From assembly GCA_003229305.1 (NCBI GenBank), contig QIDH01000002.1, positions 1 to 52,320 of the forward strand: DNA of 52,320 nt, read 5' to 3'. How positions within the stretch are numbered: position 1 is the stretch's first letter; each line of letters begins with the position of its first letter. The stretch is from Acidimicrobiia bacterium (GTDB lineage Bacteria > Actinomycetota > Acidimicrobiia > Spongiisociales > Spongiisociaceae). Of this stretch, positions 31,693-40,543 are shown in pieces. The notes below the pieces were generated by a model that ran no database searches, had not been told where the DNA came from, and was given only the letters and a program-made list of their open reading frames with translations. Position numbers and translations under genes: made by a program.

Positions 31693-33453
31693 ATGTCGAT
31701 CCTGTCAGAACTGAGCACCATCGTCGGCGCCGCCTTCGAATCCGCCGGCGTCGACGCCGGGTATGGACAAGTTGTGGTCTCATCGCGCCCTGACCTCGGC
31801 CAGTTCCAATGCAACGGAGCACTTCCCGCCGCCAAGAAGGCCAAGACCAGTCCTCGAGTCCTTGCCGAAGAGGTCGTCAACAGATTGGGTGGAGATGCCA
31901 GGTTCACAGACGTCTCACTTGCCGGCCCTGGTTTCATCAACCTGACTGTGGCACCTGTGATCATCGGAACCGCGGCAGAGACGATTCGTGTTGCGGACTC
32001 CATGGCCAAGCCTCTGAAGAAACCCGAAAAAGTCGTCGTGGACTATGGCGGACCGAACGTGGCCAAGGAACTCCATGTCGGACATATCCGAACCGCCATC
32101 ATCGGAGAGAGTTTCAAGCGGATGGTCCGCTACGCAGGTCACAATGTCACGGGGGACGTGCATCTCGGGGATTGGGGAACCCCGATTGGTCAGCTCATCG
32201 TCGAGTTGGCGCGTAACCATCCGGACCTCCCCTATTTCGATCCTGACTACGAAGGCGAGTACCCAAAGGACCCGCCGGTCAGTGTTGAGGAGCTCAATGA
32301 GCTCTATCCGGTCGCATCCAGACGAGCCAAAGAAGACCCCAGCGTTGGTAATCTCGCCCGATTGGCGACAGCCGAACTTCAGGACGGGCGTCAGGGCTAC
32401 TTGGCGCTCTGGAACCATTTTCGCTCGACCTCGATCGAAGCAATGCAGGCGATCTACGGCGAGCTCGGGGTCAACTTCGACCGCTGGCATGGCGAATCTA
32501 CCGTGCATGATCGCATCGTTCCCATGGTGGAAAGGCTTCGCTCCGCAGGGGTGGCGGTCGAATCGGACGGAGCGTTGATCATCGACATCGCGGAAGAAGG
32601 AGACACAAGGGAGATCCCTCCTTTGATCCTGGTCAAATCGGACGGGGGCTACAACTATCACACGACTGACCTCGCGACGATTGACGGCAGGGTCGAAGAG
32701 GGTTTCACATCGATGTTCTACTTCGTTGACAGCCGACAGTCAGACCATTTCGAACAGGTATTCAGAGCAGCCAGGCTGGGGGGAATCGCCTCCAGAAACA
32801 CCCAACTAGAGCACGCAGGGAACGGAACGGTCAACGGCCGAGATGGGCGCCCACTAAGGACCAGGGACGGCAACCTGCCCCTTCTCAGAGAGGTGGTTGC
32901 CGATGCGCAACGCCTTGCACTCGAACGCATGGACGAGCGGGGACTGGCAGCCGACTACTCAGAGTCAGAACGCAGGCAAGTCGCCAGGCTCGTCGGATTG
33001 GCCGCCCTCAAGTACGGTGATCTGCAGAATCATCGGACCTCGAACTACACCTTTGATCTCGAACGGTTCACTTCCTTTGAGGGCAAGACAGGGCCATACC
33101 TCCTGTATGGAGCGGTGAGAATGAAGTCGATTCTTCGTGAAGCAAGGATCCGCGGGCTCGATCCTGGCCAGATAGGCCCTCCTCAGACGGACCAGGACAC
33201 GAATCTGATGCTTCGACTGCTCCAGTTTCCTGAGGTGCTCGACAGAGCAATCGAACATCGAGCACCCAACCAGCTTGCTGAATACGCCTATGAGATCGTT
33301 GCCGATTTCAATCGTTTCTACGAAAAGTGCCACATCCTCGACCAGCCAGACGAGGAGCTGCGTTCGACGTGGCTAGGGCTGGTGGATCTGGCTCACCGGC
33401 AACTCACCACTGTTCTCGATCTCCTCACGATTGAGACCCCAGGCAGAATGTGA
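31693..33453 (+). CDS. argS: Arginyl-tRNA synthetase
   Basis: 586 residues, class I synthetase charging tRNA-Arg. The N-terminal ArgRS-specific domain (1-105) includes FQCNGALPAAKKA; the catalytic domain has YGGPNVAKELHVGHIRTAII with the HIGH motif as HVGH (128-131) and GDWGTPIGQLI. The C-terminal DALR anticodon domain starts near 465. As in many ArgRS there is no classical KMSKS. The gene is coupled to the GNAT gene by a four-base overlap. Confidence 0.97.
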   Translation: MSILSELSTIVGAAFESAGVDAGYGQVVVSSRPDLGQFQCNGALPAAKKAKTSPRVLAEEVVNRLGGDARFTDVSLAGPGFINLTVAPVIIGTAAETIRVADSMAKPLKKPEKVVVDYGGPNVAKELHVGHIRTAIIGESFKRMVRYAGHNVTGDVHLGDWGTPIGQLIVELARNHPDLPYFDPDYEGEYPKDPPVSVEELNELYPVASRRAKEDPSVGNLARLATAELQDGRQGYLALWNHFRSTSIEAMQAIYGELGVNFDRWHGESTVHDRIVPMVERLRSAGVAVESDGALIIDIAEEGDTREIPPLILVKSDGGYNYHTTDLATIDGRVEEGFTSMFYFVDSRQSDHFEQVFRAARLGGIASRNTQLEHAGNGTVNGRDGRPLRTRDGNLPLLREVVADAQRLALERMDERGLAADYSESERRQVARLVGLAALKYGDLQNHRTSNYTFDLERFTSFEGKTGPYLLYGAVRMKSILREARIRGLDPGQIGPPQTDQDTNLMLRLLQFPEVLDRAIEHRAPNQLAEYAYEIVADFNRFYEKCHILDQPDEELRSTWLGLVDLAHRQLTTVLDLLTIETPGRM

Positions 33454-34346
33454 TGATCGTCGTGAGGCGGGCCCTCCCCGGGGACCACACCGCCATCGTT
33501 GAGTTCACCCGCGACACATTCAGCTGGGGTGACTACGTGCCCGGGAGTTTTCTCGGATGGCTAGACGACGACAACTCCGCAGAGTTCGTGGCCGTCCAAG
33601 AAGACGACCGACCGATAGGTTTCACCAGAATCGTTCAACTCAGCGAACGAGAGACGTGGGCCCACGGGGCCAGGGTCCATCCTGATCACCGGCGCAGGGG
33701 GATCGGTCTGGCATTGCAACGCACCGGTATGGATTGGAGTCTGCAACAGGGCGCCATCGTGAACCGGTTGATGACCGAATCGTGGAACGAGAATGGAGGA
33801 AGGCTGGTCGCCAAGGCCGGCTATCGGCCGGTGGCCAGCTGGTTCCATGCTTCTCGTCAACTCGGTGACGACATAGGAGACGGTGGACCGCCGCCTCAGA
33901 CCATGCACACCGCATCCTCGGCCGAGGTCGAACCTGCCCTCATGGCATTTTCACACTCGGATCTCGCCAACGAGGCTCACGGTCTGATCCCGATCGGGTG
34001 GCATATGCGCTCCGTTCGGTTCGAAGACCTAGCGAGGGAGGCGCAGAGCCGACACCTCTGGAGCGCGCCGGCGGGCTGGGTGACGATCCAGCCCGTAGCG
34101 GGACAGCTAGGTCATGTTTGGATTCCATGGATCGTGACGATCGCTGACGATGCCTATGCCTTTGTAAGGGCCATCGTGGCCCAACTGCACACACACGGAA
34201 CGACCGATGTCGGCGCCTTGTTGCCGGCGACACCATGGCTTGCCTCGGCATTTGAACACGCTGGATTCCGTGTCGAACCCAACATCATTTGGGAAATACC
34301 GGTCGACTACTCGCCAGGCCCGAACGCTCACACGAATAGTGGGTAG
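33450..34346 (+). CDS. GNAT-family N-acetyltransferase
   Basis: 298 residues. The N-terminal half is a GNAT domain with ARVHPDHRRRGIGLALQRTG as the acetyl-CoA loop (near 75-94) and AKAGYRPVASWF at the end; the C-terminal half looks like a second, degenerate GNAT copy ending FEHAGFRVEPNIIWEIPVDY. The substrate is unknown. It overlaps argS by ATGA and its end overlaps the convergent membrane protein gene by 19 bases. Confidence 0.88.
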   Translation: MMIVVRRALPGDHTAIVEFTRDTFSWGDYVPGSFLGWLDDDNSAEFVAVQEDDRPIGFTRIVQLSERETWAHGARVHPDHRRRGIGLALQRTGMDWSLQQGAIVNRLMTESWNENGGRLVAKAGYRPVASWFHASRQLGDDIGDGGPPPQTMHTASSAEVEPALMAFSHSDLANEAHGLIPIGWHMRSVRFEDLAREAQSRHLWSAPAGWVTIQPVAGQLGHVWIPWIVTIADDAYAFVRAIVAQLHTHGTTDVGALLPATPWLASAFEHAGFRVEPNIIWEIPVDYSPGPNAHTNSG

Positions 34347-34981
34347 GCCGAGACCGTCGCCAGGAGCCAGACGAAGTAGATCACACCGTTGGTCTGGTAT
34401 TCGACACGTGCAAAACGAGCCAGGACGAATTCATGGATCACGTACAGGAGAACAACTGCCACGATCAGAGGCCAGCCAATGGCGGTATCGCCGACCGCCT
34501 GGAGCTGAGCCCCGACCACGTCGAAGGCTTCCGGAAATTCCGCGAGAAATCGCTCGGCCTGAGAGGCGAGCCAGCCCGCCGACCACTTGACAATGAAGAA
34601 TCCCGGGACCACGGCCAAAGCCAACTCCCACGACTTGGCCTCGAACCGTCTGATCTTGTAGCCGACAGGCCCCTCGACCGCGAAACCTGTTGCAAAAGCA
34701 CCGATCAGTGTGACAACCAGGCCTACGGCCAGAGCGGTGCCGAGGTCAGGCGCCATGGCGATGTCAACCACGTCGAAGCCGCTGGCGACAATGACCAAAC
34801 CAGAGCCGACCAATCCTGTCCCGACGACCAGGAGTCCGATCCCCATCACCGTCGTGGTGCTGAGGGCGATCAAAGAAACCCAGCGCCAGAATTCAGATCC
34901 TCTGCGAAAGAAGACAGGTATGTAGTCAGAGAACCCTGTCTTTTCGGTTTCGGGTGCTGCAAAAGGGTCGCCGAGTGTCAC
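34328..34981 (-). CDS. Multi-pass membrane protein of unknown function
   Basis: 217 residues with four or five predicted membrane segments (near 33-68, 82-104, 120-140, 168-188, 198-215). No catalytic motif is recognisable. The GTG start overlaps the glcF stop (GTGA), making it the last gene of the glcDEF operon. It could be a transporter-like or anchoring partner of glycolate oxidase, which is only positional inference. Confidence 0.75.
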   Translation of the reverse strand: MTLGDPFAAPETEKTGFSDYIPVFFRRGSEFWRWVSLIALSTTTVMGIGLLVVGTGLVGSGLVIVASGFDVVDIAMAPDLGTALAVGLVVTLIGAFATGFAVEGPVGYKIRRFEAKSWELALAVVPGFFIVKWSAGWLASQAERFLAEFPEAFDVVGAQLQAVGDTAIGWPLIVAVVLLYVIHEFVLARFARVEYQTNGVIYFVWLLATVSAYPLFV

Positions 34982-36216
34982 GAGTGGCCCCTTTCCATGA
35001 TCCCAATCGCATCTGCATAGAACTCGATCGGATGAGCGATCTGGTATCCCTCACCGAGATGTTGACGAAGCTGCATCTCACAGCCCGGATTGGCCGAGGC
35101 GACGATCCTAGGGCCAGCAGCTCTCACCTGTTCGGCTTTCTGAACACCGAGCCTGCCAGAAAGCTCCGGTTGGAGAACCGAGTAGACCCCTGCGGCACCG
35201 CAACACGTTCCGGTCGAGTCGATTTCTATCGGCTCGTGACCGGCAGCCTGAAGAATCATGCGCGGTTCGTCGACTACGCGCTGAGCGTGTCTCAGGTGAC
35301 ACGGATCTTGGATCGCGATCGGACCGGCTATCCGGTCCACGGTCGGCAACCAACCCTTGTCGATCGCGTCCGCCACCAATTCGGTGATGTCACGAACTTT
35401 CGCTGCGAATATGTCGCCTCCCTCGGTCCAATGTTCGTACTGCTTCATGTGGGCACCACATCCAGCCGACGTCACGGCCACCATGTCGACGGCCCCGAAG
35501 GCGGAAGCGTTGCGATGTGCAAGCCGCCTGGCGTCTTGCGCCGAACCGTCATGAGCCGCCAGGGCACCACAGCAAGACTGCTCGGCAGACGTCACAACGA
35601 CGTATCCCGCCATGTTGAGGAGGCGTGTAGCTACGTCGTTCACCTGACCGAACCACGGATCCATGACACACCCAACCATTAGACCGACCGTGCCCCTGCT
35701 TCGCCCTTCACCCAGAGGTTTTGAGGTTCGACCCACTCGTGATGAAGACCAAATCGGGAGAGGCCGCAGGCTTCTGAAGCCGGATCGCAGGGCCTTGGGG
35801 ATCAGCACCGACATCCGGGTTCTCTGCAAAACCGCCGCAGCGGCCGTGGCAAGCCTTACGACAGCACGCCAGGCAAGAAATCTCCCCAGGATCAACCTTC
35901 GAATGCGGATGGACATTGAGTTGCGTGCGACTGCGATCTCGGCCTTCGCCCCCTCCATCGCCCGCCCGAAAGGAACAAACGCGGGACATACCGTCTCACA
36001 CGCCATGCACTGCAGGCATCCGTCCATCATCTCCGTGAACGTCTCGTCGATCGCCTGACCTGCCAGGACGGCGGACATCGCAGTCAATCGTCCCCTCGGT
36101 GAGGCCGTCTCGAGGCCAGTGATTCGAAATGTGGGGCAAGCCGGCAGGCAAAGCCCGCACTCGATACACGAACCCACTTCTTGCGAAGTAGGCGCGAACT
36201 GAGTCGAGAACGGCAT
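34978..36216 (-). CDS. glcF: Glycolate oxidase iron-sulfur subunit
   Basis: 412 residues. Two 4Fe-4S clusters are at CIECGLCLPACPTF (17-30) and CLQCMACETVCPAF (67-80). The C-terminal half has two CCG-type domains, with CCGALAAHDG and CCGAAGVYS. It passes electrons from GlcD/GlcE to the respiratory chain. The start overlaps the glcE stop by one base (TGATG). The gene order glcD-glcE-glcF is the standard one. Confidence 0.95.
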   Translation of the reverse strand: MPFSTQFAPTSQEVGSCIECGLCLPACPTFRITGLETASPRGRLTAMSAVLAGQAIDETFTEMMDGCLQCMACETVCPAFVPFGRAMEGAKAEIAVARNSMSIRIRRLILGRFLAWRAVVRLATAAAAVLQRTRMSVLIPKALRSGFRSLRPLPIWSSSRVGRTSKPLGEGRSRGTVGLMVGCVMDPWFGQVNDVATRLLNMAGYVVVTSAEQSCCGALAAHDGSAQDARRLAHRNASAFGAVDMVAVTSAGCGAHMKQYEHWTEGGDIFAAKVRDITELVADAIDKGWLPTVDRIAGPIAIQDPCHLRHAQRVVDEPRMILQAAGHEPIEIDSTGTCCGAAGVYSVLQPELSGRLGVQKAEQVRAAGPRIVASANPGCEMQLRQHLGEGYQIAHPIEFYADAIGIMERGHS

Positions 36217-37322
36217 CAGATGCGCCCGGGCAGACGACCGGGGTTGATAACCCGCCGGGGATCGAAACGAGCGATCAGTCGCTGCTGGATCTCAAGGGTC
36301 TGCGGTGGTGTCCCCCATGGGTCGAACTCTTCATACAGTTCAGCTGGAGCCTCGGTCACAACCAAGGCTCCTCCCAAATCCTCCACTTCTGTACGCAGAT
36401 CGGGGAGTAGATCTATGTCGCCGATATCGAGCCCGACGGTCGTTTCCCCGACGCCGAACTGAGCAACATATGGCCGACCCGCTCCGAGTCCATCTAGCAC
36501 GCTCCGGAGCTCAGAGGGTGGGACACGGATAGATACGACGACGTCTGCTGAGACCGGTTCCGGCCATTCCAACTCGTCGACAAAATGCTCGCCCAACGCC
36601 GTGGATTGTTCGCCAACTTCCTGGCTGGTTCCGCCCAGGTAGCACCAGGCGCCGTCCCCGGTCTCAAGGATGGCCATGGGACGGAAGGCGATATCCAAGG
36701 CGGCCTCGGGCGACTCGACCATCACCGTTCTAAACGTCGAAGGCAGTGGCCATAGTTTCAGACATACTTGGGCAACCAGGCCAAGCGACCCGAACGAGCC
36801 AGTAGCAAGTCTCGGAAGATCGTAGCCGGTCACATTCTTGACGACCCTGCCCCCACCTGTGACAACTCGCCCGTCTCCGGTGACCAGCGTCGCTTGAAGG
36901 ACCCGATCCCGCGTCGGGCCAAAACGAGACCGTCTCCAGCCCGAAACACCAGCAGCGATGGCTCCTCCAACCGTGGCGATTCCAGGAACTTCGGAAAGCA
37001 GAGCAGTCTGATCATGCTCTGCCAATAGGGCTTCGAGAACCGAAATGCCCACACCGGCCTCGACGACCACGGTGAGATCGTCTGGCTCGTATGCGACGAT
37101 GCTGGTGAGGTTTTCGCAAGACAGAACAATGTCTGGCCCTACCCGATATCCCATGCCCTGGTGGGTTCCTCCACCCCAGACCAGAACCTGAGCGCCGAGC
37201 TCGGATGCGTGGTCGAGCAACCGGGCCGCCTCATCCATGGATGTTGGGGCAAGCCGATGATCAGCCTCCGGTAGGCCGTCGCGTTCGGCAACGGGTAGCT
37301 CGTCCAGGACGCTCAAACCCAC
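36216..37322 (-). CDS. glcE: Glycolate oxidase FAD-binding subunit GlcE
   Basis: 368 residues. FAD PCMH-type domain with VLVWGGGTHQGMGYR near 46-60, PGIATVGGAIAAGVSG near 115 and GGRVVKNVTGYDLPRLATGSFGSLG near 158-182. GlcE is a truncated relative of GlcD needed for activity. It overlaps glcD by ten bases at its start and glcF by one at its end, so all three are translated together. Confidence 0.94.
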   Translation of the reverse strand: MGLSVLDELPVAERDGLPEADHRLAPTSMDEAARLLDHASELGAQVLVWGGGTHQGMGYRVGPDIVLSCENLTSIVAYEPDDLTVVVEAGVGISVLEALLAEHDQTALLSEVPGIATVGGAIAAGVSGWRRSRFGPTRDRVLQATLVTGDGRVVTGGGRVVKNVTGYDLPRLATGSFGSLGLVAQVCLKLWPLPSTFRTVMVESPEAALDIAFRPMAILETGDGAWCYLGGTSQEVGEQSTALGEHFVDELEWPEPVSADVVVSIRVPPSELRSVLDGLGAGRPYVAQFGVGETTVGLDIGDIDLLPDLRTEVEDLGGALVVTEAPAELYEEFDPWGTPPQTLEIQQRLIARFDPRRVINPGRLPGRI

Positions 37323-38737
37323 GTACCCTCAGGGATCGGCCGACCAAAGTCGAAACATCGCGACCCTGAGGGCAGTACCTTATTCGGGTTCATGGAGCCA
37401 TCCGGGTCAAAGGCCTCCGAAATCCTCGCCTGGGCGTCCAGGTCGTATTCGTTGAAGACCAAACCCATGGAGTCTCGTTTTTCAAGGCCTATCCCGTGCT
37501 CGCCTGAAAGGGACCCGCCCAGCGCAACGCAAATCGCCAACAGCTCATCGGCTGCGGCCTTGACCCGCTCGATGACACCCTCTTCTGAGGCATCGAACGA
37601 CATGAGCGGGTGAAGGTTGCCGTCGCCCGCATGAAACACGTTGAGCATTGTGATCTGATGGCGTTCGGCGATCTCGTAAATGTTGCGCATCATCTCGACC
37701 AGCTTCGTCCTCGGGACAACGGTGTCATGGAGGTAATAGTCTGGGTTCATCTGGGCGATGGCTCCGAATGCCGATTTGCGCCCCAGCCACATTCGCTGGC
37801 GTTCCTTGGCGTCAGACGCCACCCTGGCCTCAATGGCGTTGTTGTCGTCCGCGATGGCTCGGATTATCTCCGCCTCCGCTTCAACCGCCGCCTCGTGGCC
37901 AGACACCTCGGCAAGGAGCACAGCCTCGGCGTCAGTGGGGAACCCGGCGTCGATGAACCGCTCGACCGCGACGGTCATCAACCGGTCCATCATCTCCAGG
38001 GCCGCCGGAATGACGCCGGCAGCTATAACGTCGGATACAGTTTTCGCGGCATCTTCGACGGAACGAAAGGACATCAGGAGCGTCCTGGCTGCGGTTGGAT
38101 TGGGAGTCAGCTTGATCAGCGCCCTGGTCACGATGCCGAGGGTGCCCTCCGAACCAACCATTACTGCCCGCAGATCCAGACCGATCGGATCCGGCGCGGG
38201 CCCACCCAGCTCGATCACGTCACCGTCCGCGGTGACAACTTCGAGAGCGAGAACATGGTTGACGGTGTTCCCCTCCGAAAGGCAGTGCAAGCCGCCCGCA
38301 TTGTTCGCAATATTTCCGCCAATGGTGCACACCGACTGCGACGAAGGATCAGGGGCAAAGTGCAAGCCGTCCGAGTATGTGTGATTCGACAGATCAAGGT
38401 TGATGACCCCTGGTCCCACCCAGGCGCTCCGATTTTCCACATCTACGACTTCGATCTCGTTCATTCGGGTCAGGGCGAGAATGAGCGATGGCTCCAACGG
38501 TACGGCGCCGCCCGCCAACCCCGTTCCCGAACCCCTGGCGACCACAGACACACCGTGCCGTTTGGCGGCCTTGACGACGGCCACCACGTCTTCGGTGGAC
38601 TCAGGAAAAGCCACCACCGATGGCTCACCTCTCGTTATCCCGGAGTCCTTGCCGTACACGTGCAATTCGAGCTGACGGTCCAGTACGCCATCGTCGCCAA
38701 GAATCGATCGAAGCTCACCGGCCAGCGCAGAAGACAT
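37313..38737 (-). CDS. glcD: Glycolate oxidase catalytic subunit
   Basis: 474 residues. It oxidises glycolate (or D-lactate) to glyoxylate. FAD-binding blocks are VVARGSGTGLAGGAVP near 66-81 and PDPSSQSVCTIGGNIANNAGG near 129-149; the C-terminal FAD-oxidase domain has MLNVFHAGDGNLHPLM and SGEHGIGLEK. The ATG at 38737 has a TAGCCT box six bases upstream and no ribosome binding site, so the operon message is probably leaderless. D-lactate dehydrogenase is an alternative for GlcD alone, but glcE and glcF beside it favour glycolate. Confidence 0.95.
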   Translation of the reverse strand: MSSALAGELRSILGDDGVLDRQLELHVYGKDSGITRGEPSVVAFPESTEDVVAVVKAAKRHGVSVVARGSGTGLAGGAVPLEPSLILALTRMNEIEVVDVENRSAWVGPGVINLDLSNHTYSDGLHFAPDPSSQSVCTIGGNIANNAGGLHCLSEGNTVNHVLALEVVTADGDVIELGGPAPDPIGLDLRAVMVGSEGTLGIVTRALIKLTPNPTAARTLLMSFRSVEDAAKTVSDVIAAGVIPAALEMMDRLMTVAVERFIDAGFPTDAEAVLLAEVSGHEAAVEAEAEIIRAIADDNNAIEARVASDAKERQRMWLGRKSAFGAIAQMNPDYYLHDTVVPRTKLVEMMRNIYEIAERHQITMLNVFHAGDGNLHPLMSFDASEEGVIERVKAAADELLAICVALGGSLSGEHGIGLEKRDSMGLVFNEYDLDAQARISEAFDPDGSMNPNKVLPSGSRCFDFGRPIPEGTWV

Positions 38738-38743
38738 CCCCCC

Positions 38744-38749
38744 AGGCTA
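38744..38749 (-). promoter_or_regulatory. -10-like box of glcD (leaderless)
   Basis: On the minus strand TAGCCT is followed by six bases and the ATG of glcD, identical to the boxes of fdhD and the 20964 gene. Confidence 0.5.
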
Positions 38750-38937
38750 CAACCACCGGCGGTGAGGACGGAGGTGCCACGGCTGATGTGGAGCGGCAAG
38801 CTATCCGCTATCGGCGCAGCGCTGCGAGGGGGCCGAACCCGTGCACCGACTTCGGTCCAACCGGCGCCTCGCGGCCGGGCTCGGTTCTACCGTCAGCCGC
38901 TTATGCACCTCTCCAGAAACCCACGTCGCGACGGAGA

Positions 38938-38965
38938 GCGGAAGGCGGACAGCGGAAGGCGGACA
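38938..38965 (+). repeat. Four GCGGANN heptamers
   Basis: GCGGAAG, GCGGACA, GCGGAAG, GCGGACA in tandem, preceded by the related ACGGAGA. They lie in the 258-base gap between glcD and hyuB, which otherwise shows no gene. Confidence 0.8.
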
Positions 38966-38995
38966 ACGGGCCAGACCAGGAAACTCAGGCGCCCA

Positions 38996-40543
38996 TTACA
39001 CGGGTTTTCCCCAGCCGCCTCCGCCAGGGGTCCTTACGATGAGGCGGTCTCCGGCCTCGACTTCGAGGGTCACCTTGCCTGGCAGGCGGTCTTTGGTGCC
39101 GGAGCGGCGAATCAGCCAGTCCTCCCCAGGGGCGCCTGGATGTCCACCCGCCAAACCCCACGGGCCTCGCCTGCGCCGGTCACCCATCAGTGACACGGTG
39201 GCGGCTTCGGTGAATTCCAACTCACGTTCGATTCCATCTCCGCCTCTGAACCGGCCGGCACCGCCGCTGCCTTGCCGAAGTGCGTAACGACGGACGATGA
39301 ACGGATAGTGGGACTCCAGCGATTCGGTCGGAGTGTTCTTGGTATTGGTCATGCCGGTCTGGATCCCGGACTGACCGTCCCGATCCGGCCTGGCGCCCTG
39401 TCCGCCCGCCACCGTCTCGTAGTACGCAAAACGGTCGTTGCCGATCAGGACGTTGTTCATGGTGCCCTGCGAAGCGGCAGGCACAGATGACGGCGCAGCT
39501 TGGGCGAGGGCACCCAACAGAGTGTCGGCGATGCGCTGGCTCGTTTCGACGTTGCCTGCGGCCACCGCGACCGGAGAAACGGCAGAAACAAGAGATGCGG
39601 GCCGTGTCGACATGGTGATCGGTCGGTAGCTGCCTCCGTTGGCCGGAATTGTGGGGTCAGCGGCCACCCGCACCGCGTAGTACAGGCACGACCGAGTTAC
39701 TGCCTCGACGGCGTTGATGTTGCCGGCGATCTGGCCAACGGTATTCTCGAAATCTGCCTTCAGTCGCTGTCCGTCGATGGTGACGGTCACGCCGATGGAA
39801 AGGTCCTCGTCCTTCCACTCCATCACATCTTCGAACTCGTAGACACCGTTTGGCAGATCCGCGATCGCTGCTTCCATCCTCCTGGCGCCATAGGCGAGTA
39901 AGGCTTCGGTGATCTCTGCGAATCGGGTTGGTCCGTCTCGCCTGGCCAAACTCAGCAGCCGAGCGGCACCCACCTCATTGGCACCGAGCTGAGCCGATAG
40001 ATCTCCAAGTCTCTCCGCCGGAGTTCTCGTGGCGCTCAGAAACGGCTCGGTGAACGATGCGAGCCATTCGCCATACCTAACCGCAGGAACGGGTGACACA
40101 ACTATGCCCTCCTGGTCGACCCTGGTTGCATGGGCGGGCATGGAACCGGGAGCTTCTCCGCCTACGTCCGCATGGTGGGCGCGATTGCCCACCCAGCCGA
40201 TCAGTTCCTCAGCCTCGAAGACCGGCCTGACGATGGTCAGGTCGTTGAGATGCGTTCCTCCGGCGAATGGGTCGTTCACGGCGTATTGGACGCCGTCTTC
40301 GACGCCATCACCAAACCGATCCACGACGGCCGCCACTGACGCTGGCATCGAGCCGAGGTGGACAGGGATGTGCTCAGCTTGGGCGAGCATCTCGCCTGAC
40401 GCCACAAAGACGGCTGCCGAACAGTCTGCTCGTTCCTTGATGTTCGGGGAGTATGCAGTACGTCTGAGTACCACTCCCATTTCTTCAGCGACGGCCGCCC
40501 ACTCGTTGCGGGCCACCTCGATATCGATGGCGCTGACACTCAC
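38996..40543 (-). CDS. hyuB: Hydantoinase/oxoprolinase subunit B
   Basis: 515 residues, HyuB family. Conserved segments include MSVSAIDIEVARNEW, VLRRTAYSPNIKERADCSAAVF, NDPFAGGTHLNDLTIV, and the C-terminal RRYALRQGSGGAGRFRGGDG and RTPGGGGWGKP. With subunit A it opens hydantoin, N-methylhydantoin, 5-oxoproline or related rings using ATP; the substrate cannot be assigned. It overlaps hyuA by ATGA. Confidence 0.93.
   Translation of the reverse strand: MSVSAIDIEVARNEWAAVAEEMGVVLRRTAYSPNIKERADCSAAVFVASGEMLAQAEHIPVHLGSMPASVAAVVDRFGDGVEDGVQYAVNDPFAGGTHLNDLTIVRPVFEAEELIGWVGNRAHHADVGGEAPGSMPAHATRVDQEGIVVSPVPAVRYGEWLASFTEPFLSATRTPAERLGDLSAQLGANEVGAARLLSLARRDGPTRFAEITEALLAYGARRMEAAIADLPNGVYEFEDVMEWKDEDLSIGVTVTIDGQRLKADFENTVGQIAGNINAVEAVTRSCLYYAVRVAADPTIPANGGSYRPITMSTRPASLVSAVSPVAVAAGNVETSQRIADTLLGALAQAAPSSVPAASQGTMNNVLIGNDRFAYYETVAGGQGARPDRDGQSGIQTGMTNTKNTPTESLESHYPFIVRRYALRQGSGGAGRFRGGDGIERELEFTEAATVSLMGDRRRRGPWGLAGGHPGAPGEDWLIRRSGTKDRLPGKVTLEVEAGDRLIVRTPGGGGWGKPV

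Noticed and set aside
37610-39193. 527-residue open frame on the plus strand opposite glcD
   Set aside because: Shadow of glcD and hyuB; no recognisable domains and a low-complexity composition.
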